Source: Nitrospira sp. (lineage in GTDB: Bacteria > Nitrospirota > Nitrospiria > Nitrospirales > Nitrospiraceae). From it: a DNA stretch of 64,000 nucleotides. Shown in pieces: positions 52,826 to 61,805 of this stretch. The first letter of the stretch is position 1, and each line of letters begins with the position of its first letter. Both the position numbers and the translations under genes were made by a program. The notes below the pieces were generated by a model, which had not been told where the DNA came from, did no database searches, and saw nothing but the letters and a program-made list of their open reading frames with translations. The DNA lies in the NCBI GenBank assembly GCA_030692565.1, contig JAUYAO010000058.1, positions 248,001 to 312,000 of the forward strand, given 5' to 3'.

Positions 52826-53046
52826 GACGGAACCTCCTCTATCAACTTCACCATCCAGACCGCAGTACATCGTGGAGCGGGTTGCGACGATCTGACTGGA
52901 GGGATTCGAACATCGTGCAGGCTCGAACAGGGACAGAGCCATATCTCCGAGCCACTACGTACTTGTCTACTCCGACCGGGAGGGTGAGTCAATCATTTTC
53001 CCAAACAAGGTGCGTGAGCACGCGTCACAATCAGAGCGACTGAGGC

Positions 53047-54390
53047 CTAGAATCTCGTGACGCTGGAGAAATGAAACTCCGGCAGGACCACGGCGGGCAC
53101 GAGCATCTTTCCCGTTTCAGAGGTCACCGCTTCCATCGGTGCCGTCCAAGACTCAACGTGTTGGAACGCCCGCAGAGGACTCTCATGAAACCGGAAGTTT
53201 TTCACGGCAGACACGATCTCCCCCTTCTCTACGAGGAACGTTCCGTCCCGGGTCATGCCGGTCAATGTCAGATCGGTCGGATTGACCGTGCGGAGATACC
53301 AGAAGTTGGTGACAAGAATCGCCCGGTCGGTTGATTTGATGAGTTGCGCCAAAGAACTTGCCGACGCCCCCTCCATCGAAAGGCGCGGCGCCTCGATAGT
53401 CGGGATCGGTGCGATCTGTTGTGCCTGGGCCGTAAACCGGTCGTAGAACAGTTGCTGCAGGAGGCCTTGATGAATCCATGCCGACGCCATGGACGGTAGC
53501 CCTTCGGCAGTAAAGCCGACACCGAGCAGATCGGCGTGCCCCGGACAATTCTCCAACGAGAGCCGTTTATCCAGAATCCGCTTCTGCAGTTTTCCGGCAA
53601 ATGGACTCGTGCCTTTCAGGTACGACTTCGCGTCCAGCATCCAGATGATCCACGCCCACAGGCCGGCCACCGCCGCCGGCTCGAGGATGACTCGATAGCG
53701 GCCGGGAGGCAGCTCCTGCGGCTCGGCCCCCACGGTGGCCTTGTGGATCGCGGACAGCGTGCGTTCCTGCACTTTCAGCCGATCGATGGATCGGTGCGCA
53801 GCCGAGGCCCACCCGGTCGCGTCACCGGCTTGCACGGTAATACTGAATCGCGCTTCCGTACGCTCTTCAAACGCAAGGAGTCCGGTGTCCGCCGCCACCC
53901 CGACCGACGCGCGGGATGAGGAGACAATGCCCGCAGCCGACATATTCTCCATACGGCATTGACCGATCGCTTCGTTCGCATATTCCAGCCGCAAGGCTGG
54001 TCCGGCTTTGAGCGTCTCGCTGCGCGCCGTGGGACAGGCCACACATGCCTGCGGTCCGACCGGCGGCAGATACTCCGGATCCTCGGGAGACACGCGCGCA
54101 ATGGCTTCAGCCCGTTTAACGGTCTCGCGCAGCGAACCGGCCGTGAAATCCGTCGTCGTCGCCGTGCCCTGTCTGGCACCGAATGCTACCGTCACCGTCA
54201 CGCCGCCCCGGCGCGTGTTGACGTTTTGGATCACCTGGTTGTTCGCGAATCGCGTCGTGCCGCCATCCTGATCATGCACTGTCACCAGAGTGTGGTCCGC
54301 CGTCGAACATTTAAGGACCAGTTCGGCGATAAACTGAAACTCCTCGCGGGTGGTCATCTTCGGCCAAGGCTTGGCGCCGGTGACAGTCAT
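53047..54390 (-). CDS. tldE: TldE/PmbA-type metalloprotease subunit
   Basis: 447 residues. Belongs to the TldD/TldE (PmbA) family: NNQVIQNVNTRRGGVTVTVA, YLPPVGPQACVACPTA, GRYRVILEPAAVAGLWAWII and TLTGMTRDGTFLVEKGEIVS. It lacks the HExxxH zinc site and so is the partner subunit of TldD encoded directly upstream, with a 4-base overlap. TldD/E pairs degrade or mature small peptides (microcins, pyrroloquinoline quinone). No precursor peptide gene is evident nearby. Confidence 0.88.
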   Translation of the reverse strand: MTVTGAKPWPKMTTREEFQFIAELVLKCSTADHTLVTVHDQDGGTTRFANNQVIQNVNTRRGGVTVTVAFGARQGTATTTDFTAGSLRETVKRAEAIARVSPEDPEYLPPVGPQACVACPTARSETLKAGPALRLEYANEAIGQCRMENMSAAGIVSSSRASVGVAADTGLLAFEERTEARFSITVQAGDATGWASAAHRSIDRLKVQERTLSAIHKATVGAEPQELPPGRYRVILEPAAVAGLWAWIIWMLDAKSYLKGTSPFAGKLQKRILDKRLSLENCPGHADLLGVGFTAEGLPSMASAWIHQGLLQQLFYDRFTAQAQQIAPIPTIEAPRLSMEGASASSLAQLIKSTDRAILVTNFWYLRTVNPTDLTLTGMTRDGTFLVEKGEIVSAVKNFRFHESPLRAFQHVESWTAPMEAVTSETGKMLVPAVVLPEFHFSSVTRF

Positions 54391-55844
54391 GATCGTCCCT
54401 CGCCACGAATCACCCGGATGTTGCGGAAACGGGCATGCGAAGCGGCGTGGGTCATCCAGCCGGACTGGCCGGGCTGGCCCTTGCCGCAGGTGATAAAACC
54501 GTAGCGTTGGCGATGCGACCGGTCGGCCACCCCGTCACAACTATTCCAAAATTCCGGCGTGATACCGTGGTAGATCACGTCGCGCAGCATGTGGGTCCGC
54601 CTGCCATTCTCGATCAGCCAGAAGGCATCCCCGCCGAATTGAAAATTATAGCGCCGCTGATCGATGCTATAGGAGCCGTGGCCTTCGATATAGATCCCGC
54701 GCTTCACATCCGCAATGAGCTCATCGACAGTCGCCTCGCCTGGCTCCAGCCCGATATTGGCGATGCGCACGATCGGGACAGTCCCCCAACTGTCGGCACG
54801 ATTCGACCCGCGCGAGCGGGCGTCGCCGATCTTCGGCGCGACTTCCCGATTCGTGCAGTAACCGACGAAGCGTCCCTCGCGCACAATGTCCCATTTCTGG
54901 CAGGCCACTCCGTCGTCATCGTACCCGGTAGCCGCCAAGGTCTCCGGCTCCGTGTTATCCGCCACCAGATTGACCTGCGGCGACCCGTACCGGAACGTGC
55001 CCAGTTTATCCGTCGTCAGAAAACTGGTCCCGGCATAGTTCGCTTCATAGCCGAGCGCCCGATCCAGCTCGCTCGGATGGCCGCAGGATTCATGCATGGT
55101 CAATGAGAGGTGTTCAGGATCGAGCACCAGATCGTACAGGCCTGCCTCCACGGCCGGCGCTCGCACCTTCTCGACCGCCTCACGCGCCACGCGCGGCGCG
55201 TGCCCAAGGAAGCCGGCCTCTTCGATCAATTCATAGCCGCGCCGCAGTTGCGGCGTATTGAAGGATCGACTCGCGAATCTCCCGTCGTGGAGGGCCGTCG
55301 CCGTACAGTCTCCGCTCGACGCGAGGAGATCGAATTCCAGTCGCGTCCCTTCAGTCGACGCAAAGAGCTTGCGGTCCCGCCTCGCCCAGAGCTCGGCACT
55401 GCTCCGGACGACTCCGGACTGCGCTTGAAGCGACTCCATTGTGGCCAAGAGCAACTCGGCTTTTTGCCCGAGCGGAACCGTGAAGGGGTCGATTCGAACT
55501 GGCGTGACGACCCGATCGCGATGGACCGGCTCTTTGGCCAAGATAACCTTTTCAATCGCGACCGACGCGGACCCTCTGGCGATTTCTATCGCCAGGTCAG
55601 TGACTCGCGGCACTTCCTCAAGGGAGAGAATCGAACTGGCCGCGAACCCCCATCCTCCATGATAGAGAACGCGCACGCCGAACCCGACGTCATCGGAATC
55701 CCGAATCGACGCGATCCGGCGATCCTCACCCCTGATACATTGCATAGAGCTGTGCACGATGCGGATGTCGCCGTATTCGGCGCCTGATGACGTGATGCGC
55801 TTCAGCGCGAGTTCAGCGAAATCATCCCACGTGGGAGCGCTCAT
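54387..55844 (-). CDS. tldD: TldD-type metalloprotease
   Basis: 485 residues. Zinc site HExxxH in LSLTMHESCGHPSELDRALG, followed by GYDDDGVACQKWDIVREGRF and the partner ligands in the C-terminal NIGLEPGEATVDELI region. Active subunit of the TldD/TldE protease in the cytoplasm. First of the pair; overlaps the tldE start. The upstream gene pair (TraT-like) is on the same strand about 105 bases away. Confidence 0.92.
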   Translation of the reverse strand: MSAPTWDDFAELALKRITSSGAEYGDIRIVHSSMQCIRGEDRRIASIRDSDDVGFGVRVLYHGGWGFAASSILSLEEVPRVTDLAIEIARGSASVAIEKVILAKEPVHRDRVVTPVRIDPFTVPLGQKAELLLATMESLQAQSGVVRSSAELWARRDRKLFASTEGTRLEFDLLASSGDCTATALHDGRFASRSFNTPQLRRGYELIEEAGFLGHAPRVAREAVEKVRAPAVEAGLYDLVLDPEHLSLTMHESCGHPSELDRALGYEANYAGTSFLTTDKLGTFRYGSPQVNLVADNTEPETLAATGYDDDGVACQKWDIVREGRFVGYCTNREVAPKIGDARSRGSNRADSWGTVPIVRIANIGLEPGEATVDELIADVKRGIYIEGHGSYSIDQRRYNFQFGGDAFWLIENGRRTHMLRDVIYHGITPEFWNSCDGVADRSHRQRYGFITCGKGQPGQSGWMTHAASHARFRNIRVIRGEGRS

Positions 55845-55949
55845 CGCGTGACCCTCTTTGAGAGGAGTGAACGAATCTCGAATGAAGTCAGTATAACAGG
55901 ATCAGAGGAGCGCACGTAGAGGATCGGAACGGATGGGAGCGAAGACCGG

Positions 55950-56702
55950 CTAGAACAGTCCGGCAATACCGGTGTTGACCTTGTCCTGAATAATCGGCGT
56001 GGCCTCAGGAATGTCGAGGTCCTTTTGTCGAACGTGACCCACCATACGCATCTGCTGCACTTTGGGGCTGCTCGCATGCTGGCCTCCGACCGGAGCACCG
56101 ATCGGCTTCCCGAGCTTGCGATCAGTGATTTGGACATCCGTCACGCACAAATACGTGATGCCATCCTCTTTCGGAGCCTGTTGCATCTGCATACCGGGAA
56201 AGCCGCCCCCCCCGGCCATGCCCTGCCTCATCATGGCGTTGAAGTCCGGCATGCCGCCCATTCCACCCATGCCCATCATGCCCGCACCCATTCCATCTCC
56301 AGACATATCACTGGCAGAGGCCATCGTCGTACCGCCGCTGCTGATGCCGGCGCCGGCCCCGGCTTTCGCCACGCTTTCCGGTGTGACCCCGTCTGCTGCT
56401 TTGTGGCAGTAAATGACCTTGGCCTGGATCCAATAGTTCGCCTGCTCCGGATCCTTGACCAGTTGATACCCCTTCGCCGTCAACTTGGCATTCAGCTCAT
56501 TCAACGTCACCTGCTGATTTTCTGACGCGTTACGGAGCTGCGTATAGACCGTCCGGTTGGTATTCGGATCCAGGAAGATGGTGTTGCTGTTCATGAGGCC
56601 GGAACGGATGATGTTAGAACAGCCGGTCGATAGCAGGAGAAGGAACAGGATCGTCGTCAGGCGTGAAACGGAAAGCGTGAGGCGATCAGACGAACAGCTC
56701 AT
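55950..56702 (-). CDS. traT: TraT-type outer-membrane lipoprotein, Met/Gly-rich
   Basis: 250 residues. Lipobox LFLLLLSTGCSNIIRS. TraT pattern: FLDPNTNRTVYTQLRNASEN, LNAKLTAKGYQLVKDPEQAN and EATPIIQDKVNTGIAGLF. A central insert (residues about 130-175) is rich in Met and Gly (DGMGAGMMGMGGMGGMPD), where TraT has its hydrophobic stretch. TraT blocks complement or surface exclusion in plasmids; chromosomal versions have unknown roles. Start overlaps the stop of the other TraT gene (TAATG). Confidence 0.85.
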   Translation of the reverse strand: MSCSSDRLTLSVSRLTTILFLLLLSTGCSNIIRSGLMNSNTIFLDPNTNRTVYTQLRNASENQQVTLNELNAKLTAKGYQLVKDPEQANYWIQAKVIYCHKAADGVTPESVAKAGAGAGISSGGTTMASASDMSGDGMGAGMMGMGGMGGMPDFNAMMRQGMAGGGGFPGMQMQQAPKEDGITYLCVTDVQITDRKLGKPIGAPVGGQHASSPKVQQMRMVGHVRQKDLDIPEATPIIQDKVNTGIAGLF

Positions 56703-57412
56703 TAGAAATTCCCCGCCACGGCGGCGCTCAGCTTCTGTTGCAATAGAGGAGTCGCTTCCGCCTCATCGAGCTTCTTTTGGTGTACATCAGCCGCGAGCCG
56801 GGCTTGATACACACCGGGCTGCTGTCCTGCTCCGGATTTCGCCGGGGCCGGGGTTGAAGCGGTCTGGCCCTGCTCGGTAATCTGGATATCCGCGATGCAG
56901 GCGTAATTCACATCTTCCGGCATCTTGGGAGAAGAGGAACTGAACAAACTCCCGACCGCACTACCGATACCTTCGATGGCATTCAGCCCCATCGAAGCCG
57001 CAGCCCCGGCCATGGCGCCCTGCGGTCCCGCCATGCTGGCCATGCCGGACAGGCCTTGCAGGCCGGACATCATCTTGGACCCGAATCCAGACCCGTAACC
57101 GCCCGCGACCATGGCTTCCACCGGCATCTCTGGTTTCGTAATGTTGCAGTAGACGATATTCGCCAGCACGATGTAGTGTGCGGCGCTGTGATCCTGCACG
57201 ACCTCGTACCCTTTCGCGGTCAACCGTGACACCAGGTCGTGAAATGAGACGCCCTGGTTATCGGATGAATTGCGGGCCTGAATGAAGACGGTCTTGTGCG
57301 TGCTCGGAGGCAGGAAGAACGTGTTGCTGGCGATGATATCGGTATCTTTGATATTGCCGGCGTAGGCGCTGAGGGGAAGCGCGATCAGGCTGAGCAGCAG
57401 GACGTATCGCAT
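56702..57412 (-). CDS. traT: TraT-type protein, second copy
   Basis: 236 residues. Sec signal LLSLIALPLSAYAGN, without an obvious lipid cysteine. TraT pattern parallels the downstream copy: FLPPSTHKTVFIQARNSSDN, SRLTAKGYEVVQDHSAAHYI, YACIADIQITEQG and EATPLLQQKLSAAVAGNF. The middle (GLQGLSGMASMAGPQGAMAG) is again Gly/Ala/Met-rich. GTGAGG precedes the ATG at 57412. Tandem paralogues, probably from duplication, forming one complex (inference). Confidence 0.82.
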   Translation of the reverse strand: MRYVLLLSLIALPLSAYAGNIKDTDIIASNTFFLPPSTHKTVFIQARNSSDNQGVSFHDLVSRLTAKGYEVVQDHSAAHYIVLANIVYCNITKPEMPVEAMVAGGYGSGFGSKMMSGLQGLSGMASMAGPQGAMAGAAASMGLNAIEGIGSAVGSLFSSSSPKMPEDVNYACIADIQITEQGQTASTPAPAKSGAGQQPGVYQARLAADVHQKKLDEAEATPLLQQKLSAAVAGNF

Positions 57413-57586
57413 CGATACCTCACACCAAGCGGGACGGATTTTACGCAATGGCCGCCTCGAATAGCAACAGAGAAATTAGGCAGATCCGTGAGCGTTTCCC
57501 CTTACGGACCGTATTGAAGAATTCCAACGCATGGGCTAGCATGGCGGCCATTCGAGCCATTGGCCATTCCTGTATGGGAGCCCCCG

Positions 57587-59764
57587 ATGTCAGCTCGCTT
57601 GTTTCTCCTTCTAAGCGTCGCGCTGTTGACCGCCAATTGTGGCGGCGGTGACAAGCACCTGCCGTCCGCGAATCCGCCTGAGTACGATCCGAAGAGAGTC
57701 TATACAACACCGGCTGCGCCACCCAGCGCGCCGGCCACGGTGGCCACACCGACCGAATTCGAACGGCTCAAGTCCAAACTTGAGTCGCTCGAAGCAGGCC
57801 AGAAAGCGAAGGGCGAGGGGAAAAAGGTCCCGTTCGATCAGAGCTTGCTTCCAAACTTCAAGGGAGTCACCACTCCCTGCGAGGCGTTATCGAGACTGAC
57901 GCCTGGTCTGGATAGTACCCAGCTCTTTGCGGGCACCGAGGGAGCGGCCTTAAAGAAGGCCCTCGGCCCGGATGCCGATGGCTTCGCGCGTCGAATGGAT
58001 GAACAAATGGCGGAGGGCCTCAAACGTTCGCTTGGCCCAGGTGCAGCCGATTGTCCGATCTCGGTACGGCCACGCAAGAACAGCGGCTTCATCGATCGGT
58101 CTCAATCGCCCCACCTCGTGCTGGCCCACACCACTCCCAGCCAACTGCTCTTCTTGGCGCAGAACACCATTCCTGACATGTCGCAGAATGATTACGATGT
58201 GGTGCCCAACCCTCCGCCTCCGCTACGTCGGGAAGATGCTCCTCCCGACTGGGTAGGCTGGAAGACGACCGATACCATGACGCGCATTGGCAGAACAGGT
58301 CGGCCCACGGAAGGCATTCGAGAAGATTATGAGATGGTCATTGCTCCCAAAGCGAAGCAGTGCCCTCATCTAGAGGGGCCTGACCTGAAGGGGATGGTAG
58401 ATGGGACATTTGAGTGGTCCTTCATGATGTTTCGGGCGACGCCAGGACCGCAGTCGGTGCTCTATCGCCGAACAATCCAGGCCACACTCAAGGGGGAAGT
58501 CGGCGATGATGCCCAGTTGAAAAAGGTGGTGAAATTTGATGCCGCGGTCACGCTTCAACATATCGGCTCAGAACTCCCACACCATTCTCAGACGATCGGC
58601 TTCCAAGGTGAATTCAGCATCGATCAGCGAACGGGGATTCTCCAAGATTTCAAGATCATCACCGTCTCAGGCTTTTCGGAAGGAGAGGCTCAGGCAAAAG
58701 ATGCACAACTTATTGCATGGCTCACGTCCATCATGGGCTGGTTTTCGGGTCCAGAGTATGTCCGCGCTCAGGCTATATGGAACACAGACAACACCTGCGT
58801 CGAGATCCTGTTCACGCCGCCCACCAAGACCAAAAAGTTTGTTCCAAGCGAATCGACTCAAGTGAAGACGGAACTTCGAACCAAGAAGGAGCAGTCGCTC
58901 GTGCCGGCGAAATTCAAGGAGGCGAAAGAGAAGCCAAGAGAGGGCAATGGCCGTGTGTCGCCGAGGGAGGACAAATCAGAGCTCAATAGGCCGGCGACGT
59001 TCACCTACCAGGCCCCGGCGACAAAGGTTCAGCACAGTGGATTTAGGTTGACGGCGGTTTCCCGCGCGGGAGTCGGCGAAGTGAAGGAAGGGGAATGGGA
59101 GTTAGCCCCTTCTGCGTATGTCCTTGAATTCAAGTCGCACATCGTTCAGGAACCGTTAAATCTTCCGAATCCGCCATTCGGCATGTTTATGAGTTCGAAT
59201 GGGTTCGATGCCCACGTCCAGGCGACAGTACCGCTCCGGCGCAGGGACGATGGCCAATGGGTTGGGGAAGACGTGATGCAGTATGCAACTCGTACATTGA
59301 CTCAGCCAGCCTCATGCGAAATCCGCATTCAGGGCGCCGGCACGACCACCTTTCATGTGAACGGAGGCTCGATCAGCAGTGATCCTGATCCATTTGCCGT
59401 GAACCTGATTATTCTTCCAGGCCAGTCAGGGGAAGTGGCAGAGACCCACTGTACCAGCGGTAATACGCCCCAAAAATTAAAGGAGCTGTTTGCATCACAA
59501 GGTGTCCAAGGCGGTGAGGCTCATGTCGCGTCAAAAGGTGGGGGATGGAGCGGGGCCTTCAACTTCACTCGCTTCAGGACATTCAATTGGGACAAGAAGG
59601 GTTACGAAATCGGAGGCTGGACCCAGGTGCTCAACTCCGATGTCGTGGCCAAAAAGACGGTGACGGTCAACTGCAGCATCGGACTGAGCACATGCCGGGA
59701 AGAGACGACGCTGACCTTGCGATTGGCCGATGAGCCAGATGCAGCAGCATCCCCGCCGAGATAG
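57587..59764 (+). CDS. large hypothetical lipoprotein
   Basis: 725 residues. Lipobox RLFLLLSVALLTANCGGG; then a Pro/Ala-rich linker (about 20-55) and a globular region without any family I can name. Cysteines appear in pairs (TTPCEALSRL, ADCPISVR, AKQCPHLEG, NTCVEILFT, ASCEIRIQ, AETHCTSG, TVNCSIGLSTCREET), fitting disulfides in an exported protein. A Lys/Glu-rich stretch lies near residues 410-465. GGGAG precedes the ATG at 57587. Transcribed alone, divergent from the TraT pair. Confidence 0.7.
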   Translation: MSARLFLLLSVALLTANCGGGDKHLPSANPPEYDPKRVYTTPAAPPSAPATVATPTEFERLKSKLESLEAGQKAKGEGKKVPFDQSLLPNFKGVTTPCEALSRLTPGLDSTQLFAGTEGAALKKALGPDADGFARRMDEQMAEGLKRSLGPGAADCPISVRPRKNSGFIDRSQSPHLVLAHTTPSQLLFLAQNTIPDMSQNDYDVVPNPPPPLRREDAPPDWVGWKTTDTMTRIGRTGRPTEGIREDYEMVIAPKAKQCPHLEGPDLKGMVDGTFEWSFMMFRATPGPQSVLYRRTIQATLKGEVGDDAQLKKVVKFDAAVTLQHIGSELPHHSQTIGFQGEFSIDQRTGILQDFKIITVSGFSEGEAQAKDAQLIAWLTSIMGWFSGPEYVRAQAIWNTDNTCVEILFTPPTKTKKFVPSESTQVKTELRTKKEQSLVPAKFKEAKEKPREGNGRVSPREDKSELNRPATFTYQAPATKVQHSGFRLTAVSRAGVGEVKEGEWELAPSAYVLEFKSHIVQEPLNLPNPPFGMFMSSNGFDAHVQATVPLRRRDDGQWVGEDVMQYATRTLTQPASCEIRIQGAGTTTFHVNGGSISSDPDPFAVNLIILPGQSGEVAETHCTSGNTPQKLKELFASQGVQGGEAHVASKGGGWSGAFNFTRFRTFNWDKKGYEIGGWTQVLNSDVVAKKTVTVNCSIGLSTCREETTLTLRLADEPDAAASPPR

Positions 59765-59937
59765 ATCGCGTCCAGGGTTTCAAGAGGTGCTTCTGATCGT
59801 CGAGTAGGAACCAGCGGCTACAGAAAACGAGGCCCTCTCTCTGGGGGAGACTCAAAGCAACAGTTCACCAAGAGAATAACTTTCGCATCGGCAAGATTCC
59901 GCTTTAACTCCATCGCCGACTCGCCTACGATAACCCC

Positions 59938-60309
59938 ATGCTCGTTCCTCCACGCACGCCTCGCCAGCGCATGATTGAACTGTTGATCGGCACGCGCCTG
60001 GCGACCCACCAGCTGGCCCAGATGCTCGGTATTCCCGAACGGCAGGTCGAGGATCATCTCGAACACGTCGTGAAATCCATCGCCCGTGACAAAACCCGTT
60101 GCTTCATCCTGGAACCATCACGCTGTCAGGATTGTGACTTCGTCTTTGGTGACCGGCGGCGGCTCACCAGGCCCAGTCGCTGCCCCCAATGCCACAGTGA
60201 AGATATCGCCCCACCGCGTTACGGCATCGACCTCGTAGAATCATCAGCCGTCGCACAACAACAAGTCCGCCGCGACTCAATAGGATGCGATGAGAAAGGA
60301 CCACGATGA
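59938..60309 (+). CDS. HTH / zinc-ribbon transcriptional regulator
   Basis: 123 residues. Winged-helix segment RMIELLIGTRLATHQLAQML, GIPERQVEDHLEHVVKSIAR, then a zinc ribbon CQDCDFVFGDRRRLTRPSRC with PQCHSEDI completing the second CxxC. Matches the COG3357-like layout of HTH fused to a Zn ribbon. Binds DNA probably in the cytoplasm; targets unknown. The stop overlaps the start of the next gene by 4 bases. The 170 bases before it hold no gene. Confidence 0.8.
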   Translation: MLVPPRTPRQRMIELLIGTRLATHQLAQMLGIPERQVEDHLEHVVKSIARDKTRCFILEPSRCQDCDFVFGDRRRLTRPSRCPQCHSEDIAPPRYGIDLVESSAVAQQQVRRDSIGCDEKGPR

Positions 60310-60530
60310 CTGTGACCCGCTTCCTACTCTGTGCCCTTTATTGCAGTCTTCTGCTGGGCTGCTCCGGCGATAAAGCCAAAGAACTGCTCGAGACCGCAGA
60401 ATTCGAAGAACGGCAGATGAACCTGCCGCACGCCAAGCAGCTCTACGACGACGTAATCCGCCTCTATCCCTCCAGCAAACAGGCAGAAATCGCCCGGGCC
60501 CGGCTGGCCCAATTACATACCAACCCATAA
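60306..60530 (+). CDS. small TPR-like lipoprotein
   Basis: 74 residues. Lipobox LLCALYCSLLLGCSGD, then one TPR-type helix pair ETAEFEERQMNLPHAKQLYD and DVIRLYPSSKQAEIARARLA. It looks like a single-repeat envelope lipoprotein (YbgF/BamD style) of unknown partner. ATGA overlap with the HTH/Zn-ribbon gene couples their translation. Confidence 0.75.
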   Translation: MTVTRFLLCALYCSLLLGCSGDKAKELLETAEFEERQMNLPHAKQLYDDVIRLYPSSKQAEIARARLAQLHTNP

Positions 60531-60662
60531 CCGGCCTGCGCGCAATCCTCTCCCCCCTTCAGAGGCTCCCACTCCCCCCTTTCGAGGCCCGCCAAATCAC
60601 CGTTCTGCGCGTACACTCAGGCCATGATTCAGAACAGGATTCACCCCGGTGAGGAGGCATTC

Positions 60663-60992
60663 ATGGTCAAGACGTACAGTGTCCGCAGCGCGACCCGCGT
60701 TCCGACCCAATGCACTTTCTTATATTTCTGGAACGGCACGCTCGAACAGGGAAAGGTCTGGGATCTCTCAGAATCAGGGTGGCGGACCAGCATGAAACAT
60801 CCCCTTCCCGCCGGATCGGAAACGACGGTCTACCTGGCGCTGCCGGATCGCGACGTCTACAAATACATGATCGTGAACATGGCGACGGTGTGCTGGTCGG
60901 ATGGAAAGACGGCCGGATGGAAAGTGTCGCACATCGATGAAGCCGCTAAGAACCGGCTCGATCAGTTTTTGAATGGCGCAGAAGAAGACTGA
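60663..60992 (+). CDS. PilZ-domain protein, second
   Basis: 109 residues. KTYSVRSATRVPTQCTFLYF provides a divergent RxxxR-like start (SATRVPTQ), followed by GKVWDLSESGWRTSMKHPLP (D-x-S-x-x-G) and WKVSHIDEAAKNRLDQFL. Cyclic di-GMP binding is less certain than in the protein at 46505 since the N-terminal arginines are reduced. GAGGAGG precedes the ATG at 60663. The 3' end overlaps the convergent DUF1295 gene. Confidence 0.7.
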   Translation: MVKTYSVRSATRVPTQCTFLYFWNGTLEQGKVWDLSESGWRTSMKHPLPAGSETTVYLALPDRDVYKYMIVNMATVCWSDGKTAGWKVSHIDEAAKNRLDQFLNGAEED

Positions 60993-61780
60993 CCCGTCTT
61001 CGGCCACCAGGGAATGAAGGCGTTCGTGGTTTCCTGATAGCGACGATAATCATCGCCGCGCGTTCGAATGGCCTGTTCCTCCGCCCAGGGAATGCCGGTG
61101 ATCTTAGTGAGGGACATCCCCATGACCAGCGGACCGATCCAGGTCAGAAGCCAACCGGGACTGCCGATCGCCATCACCACATAGGCCCACCAGTGCACCC
61201 ATTCGAAAAAATAGTTCGGATGGCGTGAGAAGAACCAGAGTCCGTCGCGGCAAACCCGATCGTGATTCCACGGTTTTGAGCGAAACCGGGCGAGCTGCAG
61301 ATCCGCAAGGGACTCCCCGGTAATCCCGATCAGCCACACGATCACGCCGGCCAACTCCCACAAGCCGAACGGCGGTCGAGGGTTCTGCATCACGGCCAGA
61401 AAGGGAAGGGAAAACAGCACGACGGCGGCCGCTTGCAGCTGAAAGTATCCGAACATTCTGAGCGGCTCCGACAAACGCCAGTCACGGCGCAACCGTTGAT
61501 ACCGCTGATCTTCGGTTTTCCCGATCACCCGATTGGAGAGGATGTACCAACCCAGACGCAAACCATAACCCGATGCCATGACGACCAGCAAAAGCTTCCG
61601 CTCACTCTCACCGGTCGCCAACCATCCGTACCCCGCCACGACCGCGACCAGGCCGAAGCACCACCCGACATCCGCAAGCGAGGCATTGCGCCGGGCGCGC
61701 TCGACCAGCCACCACAGAGCCATCCAGCCCGCCATCGCGATCCAGGCCCAAAGGAGCAACGTGAGTGGATCATGAGACAT
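60962..61780 (-). CDS. DUF1295 / steroid 5-alpha-reductase-like membrane protein
   Basis: 272 residues, about six membrane helices. The C-terminal half holds RHPNYFFEWVHWWAYVVMAI and GDDYRRYQETTNAFIPWWPK, hallmarks of the DUF1295/ICMT superfamily, with DVGWCFGLVAVVAGYGWLA near the start. Such enzymes methylate or reduce lipid substrates using a cytosolic cofactor; the exact reaction is unknown. Ends by overlapping the convergent PilZ gene by 31 bases. Confidence 0.85.
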   Translation of the reverse strand: MSHDPLTLLLWAWIAMAGWMALWWLVERARRNASLADVGWCFGLVAVVAGYGWLATGESERKLLLVVMASGYGLRLGWYILSNRVIGKTEDQRYQRLRRDWRLSEPLRMFGYFQLQAAAVVLFSLPFLAVMQNPRPPFGLWELAGVIVWLIGITGESLADLQLARFRSKPWNHDRVCRDGLWFFSRHPNYFFEWVHWWAYVVMAIGSPGWLLTWIGPLVMGMSLTKITGIPWAEEQAIRTRGDDYRRYQETTNAFIPWWPKTGQSSSAPFKN

Positions 61781-61805
61781 TGAGACCTCACGAAAAGACG
61801 CGTGC

